The notes under the pieces were generated by a model. The model was not told where the DNA came from. It made no database searches and saw only the letters and a list, made by a program, of their open reading frames with translations. A DNA stretch of 64,000 nt. Source: Serratia inhibens. Lineage in GTDB: Bacteria > Pseudomonadota > Gammaproteobacteria > Enterobacterales > Enterobacteriaceae. A program made the position numbers and the translations under genes. Position 1 is the first letter of the stretch. Each line of letters starts with the position of its first letter. Positions 45,301 to 56,751 of this stretch are shown piece by piece. Location: contig NZ_QYYG01000012.1 of the NCBI RefSeq assembly GCF_003591175.1, positions 1 through 64,000 of the forward strand, in the 5' to 3' direction.

Positions 45301-48300
45301 ATAGCGTTCGGCGGTGGCACGATCGAACAGCGCGGTGGCGAAGTTCAGCGTGCCGCTGACCTGCCCGCCGATCTCCGCCAGATCGAGCGTCAAATCATAC
45401 TTGGCGGTCTGATAACACAGATTCGCGCTTTCTGCCTGCAGGCCGGGCAGCGCGATATCGCGCACCGACCCGTCCTGCCAGGCCAGCATCACCTGGAATA
45501 GCGGGGTATAGCCCAGGTGGCGCGGTGGATTCACCTGCTCCACCACCTGCTCGAACGGCAGATCACGGTTTTCGCGCGCCGTCAGCACCGTGCTGCGGAT
45601 CCGTTCGATCAGCGTCGGCAGACTCGGATCGTCCTGAAGATCGATGCGCAGCGCCAGCGTGCTGACGAAGAAGCCGACCAGCGGCTCGGTTTCCAGCCGG
45701 CTGCGGTTGGCCTCCGGCGTGCCGATGACCAGCTCCTGCTGCCCGGCCATGCGCGCCAGCACCAGGCTCCAGGCCGCCAGCACCGTCATGAACAGCGTAG
45801 CGCCGTGCTGCCGGCTGAACTGCCGCAGCGCCTGCGTCAGCTCGGCATCGATGACGACCGGTACCTCCGCGCCGCTGAACGACTGCACCGTCGGGCGCGG
45901 CCGATCGGTCGGCAGCGTCAACAGTGCCGGCGCGCCGCTCAGGGTTTCGCGCCAGTATTGCGCCTGCGCCGACAGCCGTTCCGGCGTCAGGTAACTGCGC
46001 TGCCAGGCGGCGTAATCCGGGTACTGCAGCGCCAACGGCGGCAACGGATTGGCTTCGTCATGGCGGAAAGCGCCGTACAGGGCACCCAGTTCGCGCAGCA
46101 GAATGCCGGTCGACCAGCCGTCGGAAACGATGTGATGGCAGGTGAGCAGGAACAAATGCTCTTCCTCCGCCAAGCGGATCAGCGTGGCCCGCACCAGCGG
46201 CCCGGCGCTCAGGTCAAAAGGCGCATCCGCCTGCTGTTGCGCCAGCTGCCGTGCGCGGTTCTGCGCATCCTGCTGACCGCGCAGATCGTGCAGCGCCAGC
46301 GGCAGACCGTCGGCCGGCAGAATGTGCGCCTGCGGCCGATCGTCCAGAGTCGCGAATCGGCTGCGCAATGCCTCATGGCGCGTATAGATCGCATCCAGGC
46401 TCCGGCGCCAGGCGTCTAGATCCAACTCGCCGTTCAGGCGCAGCGCCAGCGGGATATGGTAGGTTTCACTCATGCCTTCCAACTGGGTCAGGAACCACAG
46501 GCGCTGCTGGGCGAACGACAGCGGAAGCGCCGCATCGCGGGCCGTCGCCTCGATCGGCGGCAGCGCCTCGCCCGCAGCCGATCGCAGCTGCTGAGCCAGC
46601 ACGTGCAATGTCGGGCTGGCAAACAGCGCCTGCAGCTGCAGTTGCAGCCCCGCCTGTTGCAAACGGTTGGTCAGGCGTACCGCCAGCAGAGAGTGACCGC
46701 CCAGTTCGAAGAAGTTGTCGTGCCGTCCCACCCGCTCCACGCCCAACAGCTCGCGCCAGATGGCCGCCAGCAGCGTTTCGCGCTCGCCTTGTGGCGCCGC
46801 GTAGGCCACCTGACTCTGCGCCCCCTGCGGCTCCGGCAACGCACGCCGGTCCAGCTTGCCGTTCGGCAACAGCGGCAGCGCCTCCAGCAGCACCCAGGCC
46901 GCCGGCACCATGTAATCCGGCAACGCCGCGCTCAGATGCTGACGCAGCGCCCCCGCCAGCCCTTCGGGCTCCGCGCCCGCGGCCGGCACCACCCAGACCA
47001 CCAGCCGCGTGTCGCCGCCCAGCTCGCGTGCATCCACCACTGCTTCACGCACCGCCGGGTGCGTCACCAGCACCGCTTCTATCTCGCCGCATTCGATACG
47101 GAACCCGCGGATTTTCACCTGCTGATCGTTGCGCCCCAGGTACTCGATAGCGCCGTCAGCCAGATAGCGCGCCACATCGCCGGTGCGGTACATCCGCCCG
47201 CCCGGGTTGAACGGATCGCTCAGGAAACGCTCCGCCGTCAGCTCCGGCCGGTTCAGGTAGCCGCGCGCCACCTGCACCCCGCCGATATACAGCTCGCCTA
47301 CCGCCCCCAACGGCACCGGCCGCCCGCGTTCGTCCAGCAGATAAACCCGCGTGTTGGCGATCGGCCGGCCGATCGGCACCGACACCCGTCCCGGCTCGCG
47401 GCTGCAGTCCCAGACGATGGTGTCCACCGCCGCCTCGGTCGGCCCATACAGGTTATGCAGCTCCACCTGCGGCAGCCGGCGGTAGAACTCCGTCACCAGC
47501 GTCGCCGGCAGCGCTTCCCCGCCGCACATCACCCGCCGCACCTTTTGGCAGCGCGCCGCCGCCCGCTCGTCCGCCAGGAAGCTTTGCAGCATCGAGGGCA
47601 CGAAATGCAGCGTGGTGATGCCGTGTTCGGCTATCGCCCGGCTCAGGTAGTCCGGATCCTTGTGTCCGTCTGGCTTCGCCATCACCAGCTGCGCCCCGAC
47701 CATCAGCGGCCAGAAGAACTCCGGTACCGCCGCGTCGAAACCGAACGGCGTTTTTTGCAGCACCCGTTCCTGCACCGTCAGGCCGTGGGCGTCCTGCATC
47801 CACAGCAGCAGGTTGACCACTCCGCGGTGTTCGTTCATCACCCCTTTCGGCTTGCCGGTCGAGCCCGAGGTGTAAATCACGTACGCCAGATGCGACGACT
47901 GCGCCCGCGGCAGCGGATTGTCGGTGCTCAGAGTGGTGGGCAGCGCCTCGTCCAGCGCCAGTTGCGGTACCTCGTGCGCCGCCAGCGCCGCCCGCCCGGC
48001 GGCGTCCGCCAGCAGCAGCACCGGATCGGCATCCTGCAGGATGTACTGCAGGCGCTCGCCCGGATAGGACGGATCCAACGGCACATAGGCGCCGCCGGCC
48101 TTGAGGATCCCCAGCAGCGCGGTGACCATGCCCAGGCTGCGTTCGGCACATACCGCCACCCGGCAGTCCGGCCCCACGCCGCGGGCGATCAACGCATGCG
48201 CCAGCTTGTTGGCGCGGGCGTTCAACTGGGCGTAGCTCAGGCTTTCCTCGCCGCTCACCAACGCAGTAGCATCCGGGGTGCGTTGTACCTGTTGCTCGAA

Positions 48301-51300
48301 CAGCGCGTGCAGCGTCTGGTGCAGCGGGTAATCCCGTGCGGTTTGATTCCAGCCGTGCAACAAATGTTCGCGTTCCGCTGCCGGTAACATATTGATCCGG
48401 CTGACCCGCTGAGGTTCTTCCTGCATCATCGCTCGCAGCGCCTGCTGCAGATAGACGCCGTAACGTTCCACGGTAGCACGGTCAAACAACGCGGTAGCGA
48501 AGTTCAGCGTACCGCTGATCTGTTCGCCGGTATCGGCCAAATCCAGTGTCAGATCAAATTTCGCCGCGCTGTATTCCAAGCCCGCAGGCTCCACCCGTAG
48601 CCCCGGCAACGCAATATCGCGCACCGACCCGTCCTGCCAGGCCAGCATCACCTGGAACAACGGGGTATAACCCAGGTGACGTGGCGGGTTGACCTGCTCC
48701 ACCACCTGTTCGAACGGTAGATCGCTGTTTTCCCGCGCCGCCAGTACCGTCTTGCGGATCCGCCCGAGCAGCGTCGACAGATCAGGATCGTCACTCAGGT
48801 CGATCCACAGCGCCAGCGTGCTGACGAAGAAACCGACCAGCGGCTCGGTCTCCAATCGGCTACGGTTGGCCTCCGGCGTGCCGATCACCAACTCTTGCTG
48901 ACCGGCCATCCGCGCCAGCACCAGGCTCCAGGCCGCCAGCACCGTCATAAATAGCGTGCACCCGTGTTGACGGCTGAGTTGCCGCAGCGCCTGCGTCAGT
49001 CCGGCGTCGATGACGACCGGTACCTCCGCGCCGTTCAACGACTGCAGCGCCGGACGCGGCCGGTCGGTGGGCAGCGTCAACAGCGCCGGCGCACCACTCA
49101 GAGCCTCGCGCCAGTACTGCGCCTGTGTCGACAGCCGCTCCGGCGTCAGGTAACTGCGCTGCCAGGCAGCGTAATCCGGGTATTGCAATGCCAGCGGTGG
49201 CAACGGATTGGCTTCGCCGTGGCGGAAGGCGCCGTACAGGGCACCCAGTTCGCGTAGCAAAATGCCGGTGGACCAACCGTCGGACACGATGTGGTGGCAG
49301 GTCAGCAGCAGTACATGCTCTTCGTCCGCCAGGCGGATCAGGCTGGCGCGCACCAGCGGCCCCTGCACCAGATCGAAGGCTTGGGTGGCCGCACACCGGC
49401 ACAGCATCTCGGCTTCCTCAGGGTGCTTGCTCAGGTCGTGGAACGTCAACGACAGTCCGTCCGCCGGCAAAAGCTGTACCTGTGGCCGATCGTCACGGGT
49501 GACGAATACGCTGCGCAGCGCTTCATGACGGGTGTAGAGCGCATCCAGGCTACCTTGCAGGGCCTGCCGATCCAGCCGTCCGCACAGGCGCAGCGCCAAA
49601 GGAATATGGTAGGTTTCGCTCATCCCCTCCAGTTGAGTCAGGAACCACAAACGTTGCTGGGCGAATGACAGGGGCAATGCACCTTCGCGTGCCGTTGGGT
49701 TTATCGGCGGCAACGCCGTGGCAGGCGCCGCTTCCAACGCCTTGGCCACCATGTGTAACGTCGGTCCGGCGAACAGAGCCGCCAACGGCAATTGCCATCC
49801 GGCCTGTTGCACCCGGTTGGCCAAACGCACCGCCATCAGGGAATGCCCGCCCAGCTCGAAGAAATTGTCGTAGCGGCCGATCTGCTCCACACCCAGTAAC
49901 TCACCCCAGATAGCCGCCAATAAGGTTTCAGTGACCCCTTGCGGTGCCACATAGGCTTCACGCACACAGGAGCCGGCTTGCGGCGCAGGTAGCGCTCGCT
50001 TGTCCAGCTTGCCGTTGCCGGTCAACGGCAACGCCTCCAGCCAGACATAGGCCACAGGTACCATATAGTCCGGCAGACGTGCCTGCAGGTGCTGCCGCAG
50101 CCCGGCCGCCAGTTCCCCGCGGTCTGCGCCCTGTGTCGGAACAATCCAGGCCACCAGCCGTTTGCCGCCGTCGCCATCATCAATCGCGTCGACCGCAACA
50201 CCGCTCACCGCCGGATGAGTGCTCAACTGCGCTTCCACTTCGCCGCACTCAATGCGGAAACCACGAATTTTCACCTGTTGGTCGTTGCGCCCCAGGTACT
50301 CGATATCGCCGTCCGGCAGATAACGAGCCAGATCGCCTGTGCGATACATGCGCGCACCCGGCGCCCGGTTAAAGGGATCGTCGAGGAAGCGTTCCGCCGT
50401 CAGTTCCGGACGATTCAGATAGCCGCGCGCCACACCTTCACCACCCACGTACAGTTCACCAATCGCACCCAGCGGTACCGGCTGGCCATCGGCGCCCAGC
50501 AGATACAGCCGCAGATCGGGAATACGTTGCCCGATTGGGCTGGTGGTGATCGCCACGTCCTGTACCAACAGCGGGCGATAGGTGACGTGCACCGTGGTTT
50601 CAGTAATGCCGTACATGTTGATCAGCTGTGGTCGGTTGTCCGGATTACGCGCATACCACGGCGTCAGATCGGACGGTTTCAGCATTTCGCCGCCAAATAC
50701 GATATAACGCAGTTGCAGTTGCTGCCGCTGGTCGCTGTGGGCCTGTGCCTGAATAAACGCTTTGAAGGCGCTGGGCGTTTGGTTCAGCACCGTGATGCCG
50801 CTGTGACAGACAAAATGGTAGAAATCCGGAGCCGAGCGAGCAATCTCCTGCGGTACGATAAACAGCTGGCCGCCGTGCAGCAGCGCACCCCAGATCTCCC
50901 ACACCGAGAAGTCGAACGCGAACGAGTGGAACAGGCACCATTTGTCGTCGGCGGTAAAGTGGAATCCGTTTTCGGTAGCACTGAACAGCCGCGCAACCTG
51001 ACGATGCTCAACCATTACGCCTTTGGGTTTGCCCGTCGAACCTGAGGTATAAATCACATACGCCAGATTTGCCGGGGTCAGCCCGGCGGGCTGCGGATTT
51101 CCGGCACTTTCCTCAGGCAGCTGCTCCAACGCCAGCACCGGTACCTCCGACTCACCCAACGCCTGACGGCCAGCGGCGTCCGCCAACAGCAGCACCGGTG
51201 CGGAGTCTTGCAAAATATACTCTAGCCGCTCCCCACCATAGGCGGGATCCAACGGCACATAGGCGCCACCGGCCTTGAGGATCCCCAACAGCCCGGCCAG

Positions 51301-54006
51301 CATCGGCAACCCACGCTCGGCACACAACGCCACCAGGCTGTCTGGCCGAACGCCCTGCTGTATCAGCCGCAGTGCCCAGCGGTTGGCCCGATCGTTCAAT
51401 TCGGCATAGCTCAGGCTCTCGGCGCCGCTCACCACCGCCGTAGCGTCTGGCGTCCGCTTCGCCTGCGCTTCAAACATGCTGTGCAGGCAGGAAGGTGATT
51501 GATGTGCCGTAAAGGTGTGATTGAGGGTTTTCAGCAGCAGTTCGCGCTCCTCGGTGGACACCAGATTGAGTTCATTGACCGGTCGTCGGTGGGAACCTGC
51601 CCGGACCGCTTCGTTAAGCAGCATCAACAGGTGCTGAGTCGCGCGCAGCATTTGCTCATCGGCCACCGAAGCGGCGTCATATGTCCAACGGAAGGCACCG
51701 TCGGTTTTGCAAATCTGCAATACTGCCCGTGAACCGGACGCCATGATGGCGGCGACACCCTCATCTTCAGGTTGCAATCCTTGATCCGTGCGCCGGCTGA
51801 CAATGGATACTGCCGTTGGCCAGGCCAGCGGCGCACGCAGTTCCGCATCGCGCGTCAACAGTGCGGGATGGCATGAAGCATGTGCCTTGAGTTGCCCATA
51901 CTCCTGCTGCAGCGCCGTCAGTGCATGCTGAAAATTCTGACCGTTGTCGATCGAAACCTGCAGCGGTAGCGCCCACACGGACAAGTTGGACCAACGTCCC
52001 CAATCGTGATCGTCTTGCGTAATCCAGCCGAGTTGAAAATCGCTCTCATTGCACATGCGCGCCAGATAGAGGGTCGCTGCGGCCAATACCTGCTCACCGG
52101 AAATGTGCTCCAGGCGCTGCCACGCAGTGGCTTGCCAGCGAGCAGGAACGCCCGCCCGGCGCCCTGGGCCCGGCGGGAAAGGCGCGGGATAAAAATGCGT
52201 CAGGCGCGGTGTCCAAAACGCGGCATTATTGACGCTGGTGGCATAAACAGTGCCAAAATGCAGCGCTTCTGTGTCGCTCAGCAACGGCAATACGTCGCCT
52301 ACCGACAGGCCACAGGCCTGCGCCAGCGCGTCTGCCGGTTGGCGCGTGCCATCAGCGCGCAAAAACGGCCCGGCCCGCACTACGCCGGGATGGGTGGCGA
52401 TATACCAACCGTTTGCGTCGATCTGCAGCAGCGTTCCAGGTTCGCCTGCATCCTCACTCCGCACAGCCTTTAATGCCGTCAGCCCCAAAACGCGATCGGC
52501 CAGCAGTATCTTTGCCGGGTAGCCAGAACCAACGCCCTGGCTCAGCGAAGCAACCATGTGCCGTAACTCCTCCGCCGGGCGATCCCAACGAAGGAATCCC
52601 CCGGCCGGCGGTTGACGACGGTTAGCATAAAAACTGCCGGTAGCGTCCAACTCTGCCTGAGCCGCAATCTGCCGATCCAGCGCCTCGACGGTCCCCGTCG
52701 CCGGGGTGTTCAGCGCACGCAGAACAAACTGGAAACGCTGCTGCAAAACATCCAGATCGGCTAATGAATTTGCATAAACGGCATCCGAGAACGTGACGTC
52801 CAACTCCTCTGCCTGCTGATCTTCATACAGCATAATTTGTAAATCGCCGGCAGGAATGTTCCCACCGTAATACCAACGAGTGCGGCACCCCCAAAATGGC
52901 TCACCATGATCGAAGGAAATAATATTAATCGAAGGACCAAACCAGCCGGCATCCGTGGTGCCTTTATCGCGGCGAATATCCTCGCAGCGATATAATTGAT
53001 GACGTGCAACTCTGGCTATTTCCGCCGCAACCTGCTGAACAAATTCCGCCAGAGTTTTCTGTGGGTTAACGTGAATAATTAATGGGACTACGTTGGACGT
53101 CATGCCAATGCTATTGCGTTCGCGCGTGCCGGTCACCGGCATGCTGAAATTAAGACATTCGCTACCCGTCAGGCTGTAGAAAGATAATGCCACTGCGGCA
53201 ACCAGAATATGAGCACGGTGAACGCCAATAATTTCAGCACGCTCCTGAAGCTGATCCAGCACGCTTTTTTCCAGCAACCGCGTACTGTGCTGCATGGCCG
53301 ACTCAGGAGTCAATATCGCTTTGCGCGACAGGCTGCCCGATGCGGCGACGGTATATTCTCGCCAGAAAGCCTGGTCCGAAACATAACGTGAGGAAGAGCG
53401 ATATTTGGCGTCGTTCTCGCACAGCAGAGAGAAGGGGCAGTTGGCAAATTCGGGTATCTCTGCCCCGGAAGCCAACGCATTGTAATAGGCTGCAATGCGC
53501 CGCATCACTTCTTCCGCGCTGCGACCATCGGTCATCATGTGGTGGAAACGGCGATAGATAAAATAGGTTTGCGGAGCAAGCGTGATGACATAAAAACTGA
53601 AGGGCTCGGCATCGGTGGCCCGGCGGGTCAGCGCGGCGTCCGCGATCATCCAGCGGCTGGCGGCCTGTTCGGGGCTTTCCTCGTGGCTGAAATCAAGCGT
53701 GAACAAGGGTTCATGGGTCCGTGGCGCACGGTATTGGTACAACTCACCGTCTTTTTCCACAAAATGAGCCTGCAGAGCGGGGGTTTCTTCGACTATTGCA
53801 TCGATGGCCTGCCGCAACAGCGTAATGTCTAGCGGACCCTCTACCCGGCCATACCCCCAAATATTAAACGACAACTCTTTGGAAATATTTTCTCCCAACC
53901 AGAGTTCACGCTGCGCCGTAGTAATTTCATGCAGCTCCGTTTTATTCGTTACCGCCAGGGCATCTGCGCGGAATTCCTCACCTTTCACATTAGTTTGTTT
54001 GCTCAT
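39364..54006 (-). CDS. Four-module nonribosomal peptide synthetase with terminal thioesterase (4880 aa)
   Basis: Approximate domains: C1 24-440 (active motif HHMMTDG near 155), an unusual insert 450-845, A1 865-1340, T1 1360-1425, C2 1450-1890, A2 1900-2390, T2 2400-2470, C3 2500-2940, A3 2950-3440, T3 3455-3520, C4 3545-3985, A4 3990-4490, T4 4525-4590, TE 4620-4880 (GYSSG Ser near 4678, GDH His near 4850). All four T domains have GGHSL. C2 and C3 have HHIVSDG. C4 reads HHLIGDH with a [12 protein letters not shown] lead-in, as in dual epimerisation/condensation domains, so residue 3 is probably D. My manual pocket readings are DFWNVGMVH (A1, threonine), DAPHMGLVD (A2, serine-like but altered), DALFIGAVI (A3) and DAMFIGASF (A4). 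The product should be a tetrapeptide, perhaps N-acylated and cyclised. The ATG at 54004-54006 is the first good start. A terminator follows the gene. Confidence 0.95.
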   Translation of the reverse strand: MSKQTNVKGEEFRADALAVTNKTELHEITTAQRELWLGENISKELSFNIWGYGRVEGPLDITLLRQAIDAIVEETPALQAHFVEKDGELYQYRAPRTHEPLFTLDFSHEESPEQAASRWMIADAALTRRATDAEPFSFYVITLAPQTYFIYRRFHHMMTDGRSAEEVMRRIAAYYNALASGAEIPEFANCPFSLLCENDAKYRSSSRYVSDQAFWREYTVAASGSLSRKAILTPESAMQHSTRLLEKSVLDQLQERAEIIGVHRAHILVAAVALSFYSLTGSECLNFSMPVTGTRERNSIGMTSNVVPLIIHVNPQKTLAEFVQQVAAEIARVARHQLYRCEDIRRDKGTTDAGWFGPSINIISFDHGEPFWGCRTRWYYGGNIPAGDLQIMLYEDQQAEELDVTFSDAVYANSLADLDVLQQRFQFVLRALNTPATGTVEALDRQIAAQAELDATGSFYANRRQPPAGGFLRWDRPAEELRHMVASLSQGVGSGYPAKILLADRVLGLTALKAVRSEDAGEPGTLLQIDANGWYIATHPGVVRAGPFLRADGTRQPADALAQACGLSVGDVLPLLSDTEALHFGTVYATSVNNAAFWTPRLTHFYPAPFPPGPGRRAGVPARWQATAWQRLEHISGEQVLAAATLYLARMCNESDFQLGWITQDDHDWGRWSNLSVWALPLQVSIDNGQNFQHALTALQQEYGQLKAHASCHPALLTRDAELRAPLAWPTAVSIVSRRTDQGLQPEDEGVAAIMASGSRAVLQICKTDGAFRWTYDAASVADEQMLRATQHLLMLLNEAVRAGSHRRPVNELNLVSTEERELLLKTLNHTFTAHQSPSCLHSMFEAQAKRTPDATAVVSGAESLSYAELNDRANRWALRLIQQGVRPDSLVALCAERGLPMLAGLLGILKAGGAYVPLDPAYGGERLEYILQDSAPVLLLADAAGRQALGESEVPVLALEQLPEESAGNPQPAGLTPANLAYVIYTSGSTGKPKGVMVEHRQVARLFSATENGFHFTADDKWCLFHSFAFDFSVWEIWGALLHGGQLFIVPQEIARSAPDFYHFVCHSGITVLNQTPSAFKAFIQAQAHSDQRQQLQLRYIVFGGEMLKPSDLTPWYARNPDNRPQLINMYGITETTVHVTYRPLLVQDVAITTSPIGQRIPDLRLYLLGADGQPVPLGAIGELYVGGEGVARGYLNRPELTAERFLDDPFNRAPGARMYRTGDLARYLPDGDIEYLGRNDQQVKIRGFRIECGEVEAQLSTHPAVSGVAVDAIDDGDGGKRLVAWIVPTQGADRGELAAGLRQHLQARLPDYMVPVAYVWLEALPLTGNGKLDKRALPAPQAGSCVREAYVAPQGVTETLLAAIWGELLGVEQIGRYDNFFELGGHSLMAVRLANRVQQAGWQLPLAALFAGPTLHMVAKALEAAPATALPPINPTAREGALPLSFAQQRLWFLTQLEGMSETYHIPLALRLCGRLDRQALQGSLDALYTRHEALRSVFVTRDDRPQVQLLPADGLSLTFHDLSKHPEEAEMLCRCAATQAFDLVQGPLVRASLIRLADEEHVLLLTCHHIVSDGWSTGILLRELGALYGAFRHGEANPLPPLALQYPDYAAWQRSYLTPERLSTQAQYWREALSGAPALLTLPTDRPRPALQSLNGAEVPVVIDAGLTQALRQLSRQHGCTLFMTVLAAWSLVLARMAGQQELVIGTPEANRSRLETEPLVGFFVSTLALWIDLSDDPDLSTLLGRIRKTVLAARENSDLPFEQVVEQVNPPRHLGYTPLFQVMLAWQDGSVRDIALPGLRVEPAGLEYSAAKFDLTLDLADTGEQISGTLNFATALFDRATVERYGVYLQQALRAMMQEEPQRVSRINMLPAAEREHLLHGWNQTARDYPLHQTLHALFEQQVQRTPDATALVSGEESLSYAQLNARANKLAHALIARGVGPDCRVAVCAERSLGMVTALLGILKAGGAYVPLDPSYPGERLQYILQDADPVLLLADAAGRAALAAHEVPQLALDEALPTTLSTDNPLPRAQSSHLAYVIYTSGSTGKPKGVMNEHRGVVNLLLWMQDAHGLTVQERVLQKTPFGFDAAVPEFFWPLMVGAQLVMAKPDGHKDPDYLSRAIAEHGITTLHFVPSMLQSFLADERAAARCQKVRRVMCGGEALPATLVTEFYRRLPQVELHNLYGPTEAAVDTIVWDCSREPGRVSVPIGRPIANTRVYLLDERGRPVPLGAVGELYIGGVQVARGYLNRPELTAERFLSDPFNPGGRMYRTGDVARYLADGAIEYLGRNDQQVKIRGFRIECGEIEAVLVTHPAVREAVVDARELGGDTRLVVWVVPAAGAEPEGLAGALRQHLSAALPDYMVPAAWVLLEALPLLPNGKLDRRALPEPQGAQSQVAYAAPQGERETLLAAIWRELLGVERVGRHDNFFELGGHSLLAVRLTNRLQQAGLQLQLQALFASPTLHVLAQQLRSAAGEALPPIEATARDAALPLSFAQQRLWFLTQLEGMSETYHIPLALRLNGELDLDAWRRSLDAIYTRHEALRSRFATLDDRPQAHILPADGLPLALHDLRGQQDAQNRARQLAQQQADAPFDLSAGPLVRATLIRLAEEEHLFLLTCHHIVSDGWSTGILLRELGALYGAFRHDEANPLPPLALQYPDYAAWQRSYLTPERLSAQAQYWRETLSGAPALLTLPTDRPRPTVQSFSGAEVPVVIDAELTQALRQFSRQHGATLFMTVLAAWSLVLARMAGQQELVIGTPEANRSRLETEPLVGFFVSTLALRIDLQDDPSLPTLIERIRSTVLTARENRDLPFEQVVEQVNPPRHLGYTPLFQVMLAWQDGSVRDIALPGLQAESANLCYQTAKYDLTLDLAEIGGQVSGTLNFATALFDRATAERYGAYLLQALRAMAQGSTLPVSGIDLLPATERELLLHGWNQTAEAYPAQSSVHGLFEQQVRHDPDAVALVSDDGSLSYAQLNARANQLAHQLIAQGVRPGDRVATCVERSAALTLAQLAILKAGAAYVPVDPQLPAVRQTWILGDSGAMLILCDRDLDGAITGDVKRLRIDRPLEGAATDPGLPIASDQPAYVMYTSGSTGTPKGVMVAHRGIVRLAVNNRFATFERGDRLAFAANPAFDASTLEMWGALLNGASLAVITPEVLTDADALAAALVRQRVNVLFLTTSLFNQYAHSIAGTLAQLKYLISGGEAADPHAYARLLKEGGPVQLVNAYGPTEGTVIATAAAITRVEQWQRLPIGRPAGNTRIYLLDPCQQPVPIGATGELYIGGAGVALGYLNRADLTAERFLADPFIPGGRMYRTGDLARYLPDGNIDYLGRNDRQVKIRGFRIECGEIEARLAGHVAVREAVVDVCGEGDDKRLVAWLVPEAAAERTTLATTLRQYLAGMLPEFMLPVAYVPLEVLPLTANGKLDRLALPAPEEEAYAREAYAEPEGELETLLAGIWCELLGVKRVGRHDNFFELGGHSLLAVKLMAQLRRCGLAAGVQTLFTAPTLSALAQAMGAQQEVSVPTNRIDADSEHITPEMLPLATLSQADIDQVVAQVPGGVANVQDIYALSPLQEGILFHHLMAEQGDPYQLSAVLRFDSRARLDDWLAAMQQVIDRHDILRTAFVCEGISSPVQVVWRRAELSLSELRLDPAAGEIGAQLTALFDPRRIRPDLTRAPLLNFVTAQQADGSWCVLQQWHHLIGDHSTLAVMQEEINLILAGRGDELAAAPPFRNAVAQALLGVSEAEHEQFFRDMLAGIDDPVLPFGLSDVHGDGQGGSTAHLALSSALNLQLRRQARRLGVSLASLCHLAWAQVLARICGRDEVVFGTVLLGRLQAGEGADRALGLFINTLPLRLDIDDSNVETAVRQAHGRLSGLLAHEHAPLALAQRCSGVAAGTPLFSALLNYRHNSGEDTALPTGVTLLDSQERTNYPFVLSVEDGGDSLGITAQVSQPIEAQRVCGYMAKALSALAEALEQAPDTPVCELEVMPDEEYALQLCRWNHTSEPYPAQACVHSLFEEQVRLSPNAVALVDGDLQLSYGQLNVRANQLAQRLIESGIQPGDRVVARLVRGVDLVGAQLAIMKAGAVYVPIDPLLPAARQAWIIDDSGARLIVAETAGDETIAHLPVNDVGEDDAADNPSLLLSSTSTAYIMYTSGSTGMPKGVMTPHQGVTRLVRNNRYAAFDADDRVAFAANPAFDASTMEVWAALLNGGTLVVIAPEVVMDAGLLAETLEHQRITTLFLTTALFNQYAHSIGGALTQLKYLISGGEQEDPGAYARLLQEEGPVKLIHAYGPTESTSFATTALIERAEGYKRLPIGRPIGNTRAYLLDSRGRPAPVGAVGELYIGGVGVALGYLNRPELTAERFLNDPFNPVGGRMYRTGDLARYLPDGNIEYQGRNDQQVKLRGFRIEPGEIEVQLAASPWVREAAVQVCSAAHSPRLVAWIVPAADADRVALPGQLRAYLSDRLPDYMVPSAYVWLEAMPLTANGKLDRRALPEPDLAASTAREYAAPQGYTEMALAQAWAGLLGIEQVGRQDNFFELGGHSLLAVRLSSQMRQVGVILPVQTLFNHPVLAELAERIDSRSEGTPLRKAVPARSSGSRHPLFFVPTGFGDHSYVFELAKEIDREYPVYAVPWPALEERPATMHEMAASAVTLIREVQPSGPYHLAGYSSGGVLAYAIAEQLQSAGEPISFLGLIDTLRPVDAMHSPVQLLLNWVESALETPDPRLCQQLAELPLPEAIEVVQRAGIKTQHSTVADEAALWQQRHHYAKLVEATQVQPVSLKIHLFKAKQEQVSANSQNEHFREYWQKIRQAGYCREDASALGWDMLLSPGAVSVSQISGDHVSMMEHPEHRRELGRHFNLALGSLDQA
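45190..49650. repeat. Repeated NRPS module DNA (C2/C3 and flanking T/A segments)
   Basis: Bases about 48340-49650 (C2) and 45190-46500 (C3) are very similar at DNA level with an offset of 3159 bases, exactly 1053 codons and one module. Long shared blocks include those at 48620 and 45461. The similarity extends into the adjoining T domain. It indicates module duplication or gene conversion. Confidence 0.8.
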
Positions 54007-54613
54007 AATACTCTCTAGTACGATTTCATTAAGTGAATGAAAATAACTGATCGATTTTTAGGCAAAGCCTGGCCGCCCGACAGGTCGAGTCAGAATAAAA
54101 AATGAAAAAGTTGGATCTTTACGCCAACTAAGTAAGGAATTGATCGCTAATACAGAGCCTCCTGCGCACTTCATTTCCTGGAGGGATGTAGTATAGAAGA
54201 AGATATTTTGTTTGGCGAAAGGGGGGCAATTGAATTAATTAACGATTTGTTTAACTTATATTACCCGAGGATGACCAGCGGACTTATTAATTATTTAAAT
54301 ATAATGATTTCATAATGATTTATTTTAAAAAACATTATTCAATACTATAAGTGTACAAATAACCTAATGATAAAACCTTTCCCACATCAGTAAGTTATCC
54401 TTTATGATTAGCACGATCACTTTTCAAAATAAAATAGATAAAAGAAGATTGAAAATTGACAACCGGCCTGACCGCCGCGATATCTATCGATTTTTGTTCT
54501 AACGATGGAAAAAAACGTGCTGAAAATTATTTAATTTTTTCTCGTCTGTTGTATCTGGCATCGTTCCCGCCGGCGTTTCAGAGAACCTCTGAACGGAATG
54601 ATCCGTTCAGGGC
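54007..54613. promoter_or_regulatory. AT-rich upstream region of the NRPS gene
   Basis: This 607-base gap lies between the NRPS start and the end of the LrgB-like gene, both on the minus strand. Bases 54200-54545 are strongly AT-rich, with TAATGATTT repeats around 54303-54325, in contrast to the GC-rich surroundings. It must contain the NRPS promoter and its composition suggests xenogeneic silencing (inference). An open frame at 54456-54719 on the plus strand overlaps the LrgB-like gene and has no support. No regulatory gene is present. Confidence 0.55.
54589..54610 (-). terminator. Hairpin after LrgB-like gene
   Basis: CTGAACGGA and TCCGTTCAG form a perfect nine-base stem with a four-base loop three bases past the stop codon. 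There is no T run on the minus strand, so it may be a transcript-stabilising hairpin rather than a terminator. Confidence 0.5.
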
Positions 54614-55303
54614 TCACCACATCAGTTGCCCAATCAGCGGTGCGGCGATCACCGTAATAATCCCCGCCAGCATCATCACCAGGCTGGAAACCACGCCTTC
54701 TTCCTGCCCCATTTCATAGGCTTTTGCCGTGCCGGCACCGTGCGACGACGCCCCCAGCCCCGCCCCCTTGGCCAGACTGCTGCGCACCGCCAGCCGCAGA
54801 AACAGAATGTCCCCCACCGCCATGCCGAACACTCCGGTGATCACCACGAACAGCGCCACCAAATCCGGCTGGCCGCCCATCTGTTTGGCGGCCTCCAGCG
54901 CAAACGGCGTGGTGATGGAACGTACCGCCAGACTACGTTGCACCTCTTCCGGCAGCGTTAGCAGCCGCGCCAACCACACCGAGCTGTAGACCGCCACCAG
55001 CACCGCCGTCAATACCCCGGCGCTGAGCGATAGCCAGTGGCGGCGGATAATATGCAGATTTTCATAAACCGGCACCGCAAACGCGATAGTCGCCGGCCCC
55101 AACAGCCACAGCAGCCAGTGCGTTTCGCCAATGTAATCCTGATACGAGATATGCGTCACCACCAGTAACAGCACCAGGATCATCGGGGTCAGCACTAACG
55201 GCATCAGCAGCAGGGTTCGGCGGCGGCGGTAGAGTTTCTTATTGGCGAAGTACAACGCCAGCGTCGCCAGAAAACAAACCAGGCTAAGGATATAATCATT
55301 CAT
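54614..55303 (-). CDS. LrgB/CidB-family membrane protein (229 aa)
   Basis: This is a polytopic inner-membrane protein of the LrgB/CidB/YohK family, with about seven membrane helices. The partner LrgA/CidA-like gene overlaps its start by eight bases. Such pairs have been described as holin/antiholin-like proteins affecting autolysis, and in some bacteria and plants as glycolate or pyruvate carriers; the sequence alone does not choose between these. The conserved SSHGAGTAKAYEMG segment near residue 190 and the SITTPFALE segment near 130 are typical of the family. It corresponds to E. coli YohK in type. The divergent LysR regulator upstream suggests control by an organic acid signal. Confidence 0.9.
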   Translation of the reverse strand: MNDYILSLVCFLATLALYFANKKLYRRRRTLLLMPLVLTPMILVLLLVVTHISYQDYIGETHWLLWLLGPATIAFAVPVYENLHIIRRHWLSLSAGVLTAVLVAVYSSVWLARLLTLPEEVQRSLAVRSITTPFALEAAKQMGGQPDLVALFVVITGVFGMAVGDILFLRLAVRSSLAKGAGLGASSHGAGTAKAYEMGQEEGVVSSLVMMLAGIITVIAAPLIGQLMW

Positions 55304-55718
55304 CGCGCTGTTTCCGTCGCTGCAACCAAAGCTCTAAACGGTATACCCGGTCGACCACCAACCCGGTGGCGCCGAGCGTCAGCATGGTGCTGATCGCAAT
55401 CACCAGAAAAATCTTCCAGCCTTCCACCATCAGCAACTGGGCATAGTTGACCACCGCCACCACCGCCGGAACAAAAAACAGCAGCATTTCTGCCAGCAGC
55501 CAGCGCGAGCCGGCCCTGACCCAGCTCAACGGCAAAATCCTCAGCAGGATCAGCGCCAACAACATCAGCATGCCGACAATGTTGGCGGGCAGCGGCAGAT
55601 GAAATTGCTGTACCAGCCGATCGGCAATCAGAAACAGCACCGCGTATAAAGCAACCTGAACCGGTACCTGCAGGCGGGTCAACAGAGAGGGGGCTGCGCG
55701 GCGTAACGCCAGTGACAT
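55296..55718 (-). CDS. LrgA/CidA-family membrane protein (140 aa)
   Basis: This is the small holin-like partner of the LrgB/CidB-type gene, with four membrane helices and the conserved LPLPANIVGMLMLLAL region near residues 40-55. The ATG at 55716-55718 is preferred because GAGG lies eight bases upstream; a TTG eight codons earlier is the only longer option. The gene overlaps the following gene by eight bases, so the two are translationally coupled. It resembles E. coli YohJ and CidA. A LysR gene is divergent, 134 bases away, in the layout of cidR-cidAB loci; the gap has an ATGA-N7-TCAT inverted repeat (55780-55794) that could be its operator. Confidence 0.9.
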   Translation of the reverse strand: MSLALRRAAPSLLTRLQVPVQVALYAVLFLIADRLVQQFHLPLPANIVGMLMLLALILLRILPLSWVRAGSRWLLAEMLLFFVPAVVAVVNYAQLLMVEGWKIFLVIAISTMLTLGATGLVVDRVYRLELWLQRRKQRDE

Positions 55719-55852
55719 GGGAGATAGCCTCAAAAAATTCAAGGATTGCAGTATACGCGGCCAGGAAACCTTGCCTGAAATGAATTAAAATCATCAATAT
55801 CATGCCATCAGGGAATAGTTTCCCGCCGGTATTGTCCTGAGGAGAACCCAAC

Positions 55853-56740
55853 GTGGATGTCCGCACCCTGCGTTACTTCGTGGAAGTCGTGCGCCAGCAA
55901 AGCTTTACCCGCGCGGCGGAGAAACTGTTCGTCACCCAGCCGACCATCAGCAAGATGCTGCGGCATCTGGAAGAAGAGTTGGAGTGTACGCTGCTGATCC
56001 GCGAAGGACGCAAGCTGCACCTGACCGACAGCGGCCAGGCGGTATACCAGCGCGGGCTGGCGATCCTGGATGAGTTCCGCCAATTGGAAGCCGAACTGGA
56101 AGACATCAGCTCGGTGAAAAAAGGCGTGTTGCGGCTGGGTATCCCGCCGATGGTCGGCCGGCAGATCGCCGATTTGATCCGTCAGTTTCGTCAGACCTAT
56201 CCCGGCATCGAACTGAAAATTTCCGAGCTGGGCGGGTTGTCGGTTGAGCAAGCAGTGATGTCCGGCGAACTGGATCTGGCCATGACGGTGCTGCCCGTCG
56301 ACCTGGATCAGCCGCTGACCTTCCTGCCGCTGCTGAACCATCCGATGTGCGTGGTGGCGCCGCGTACGCCGCACTGGCTTAACCGCACCAGCATCGATAT
56401 CGCCGAATTGGCCAACTGGCCGATCCTGATTTATAACGAAGATTTTTCGCTGTACAAAATGCTGATGAAGGCATTCCGCCAGGCCGGTTTTGAACCGCAG
56501 ATTGCCGTACGCAGTGGGCAGTGGGATTTTCTGGCATCGATGGTACAGGCCGGGGTCGGCATCGCTACCCTGCCGGAGCCGGTATGCCAGTGGCTGGATA
56601 AAGAAAACCTGATCTGGCTGCCGCTGGAACCGAGGATGGAATGGCGCGTGGGGCTCATCTGGCGCCAGGGCAGCTACCTGTCGCACGGCGCCCAGGCCTG
56701 GATCGCCTGCTGCCGCGACTACTGGCCGCCGATCAAATAG
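55853..56740 (+). CDS. LysR-family regulator, probable CidR-like (295 aa)
   Basis: An N-terminal winged helix-turn-helix (about 1-60, with SFTRAAEKLFVTQPTISKML) is followed by the two-lobed effector domain (about 90-290). The GTG start at 55853 has GAGGAG at good spacing. The gene is divergent from the lrgA/lrgB-like pair, the standard position for the regulator of that pair; in Bacillus and Staphylococcus CidR responds to acetate or related overflow metabolites. The effector here is unknown. Its stop faces the antiporter gene across a GC-rich hairpin. Confidence 0.88.
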   Translation: MDVRTLRYFVEVVRQQSFTRAAEKLFVTQPTISKMLRHLEEELECTLLIREGRKLHLTDSGQAVYQRGLAILDEFRQLEAELEDISSVKKGVLRLGIPPMVGRQIADLIRQFRQTYPGIELKISELGGLSVEQAVMSGELDLAMTVLPVDLDQPLTFLPLLNHPMCVVAPRTPHWLNRTSIDIAELANWPILIYNEDFSLYKMLMKAFRQAGFEPQIAVRSGQWDFLASMVQAGVGIATLPEPVCQWLDKENLIWLPLEPRMEWRVGLIWRQGSYLSHGAQAWIACCRDYWPPIK

Positions 56741-56751
56741 CCCCAATAACA

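Noticed and set aside
43132-45501. Plus-strand frame of 789 codons within the NRPS, with others at 46456-48387 and 50089-51045
   Set aside because: They mirror the module repeats of the NRPS on the other strand and show Arg/Gln/His-rich composition typical of shadow frames.
54456-54719. Possible 87-residue plus-strand gene upstream of the NRPS
   Set aside because: It overlaps the end of the LrgB-like gene and lacks a ribosome binding site or coding character.
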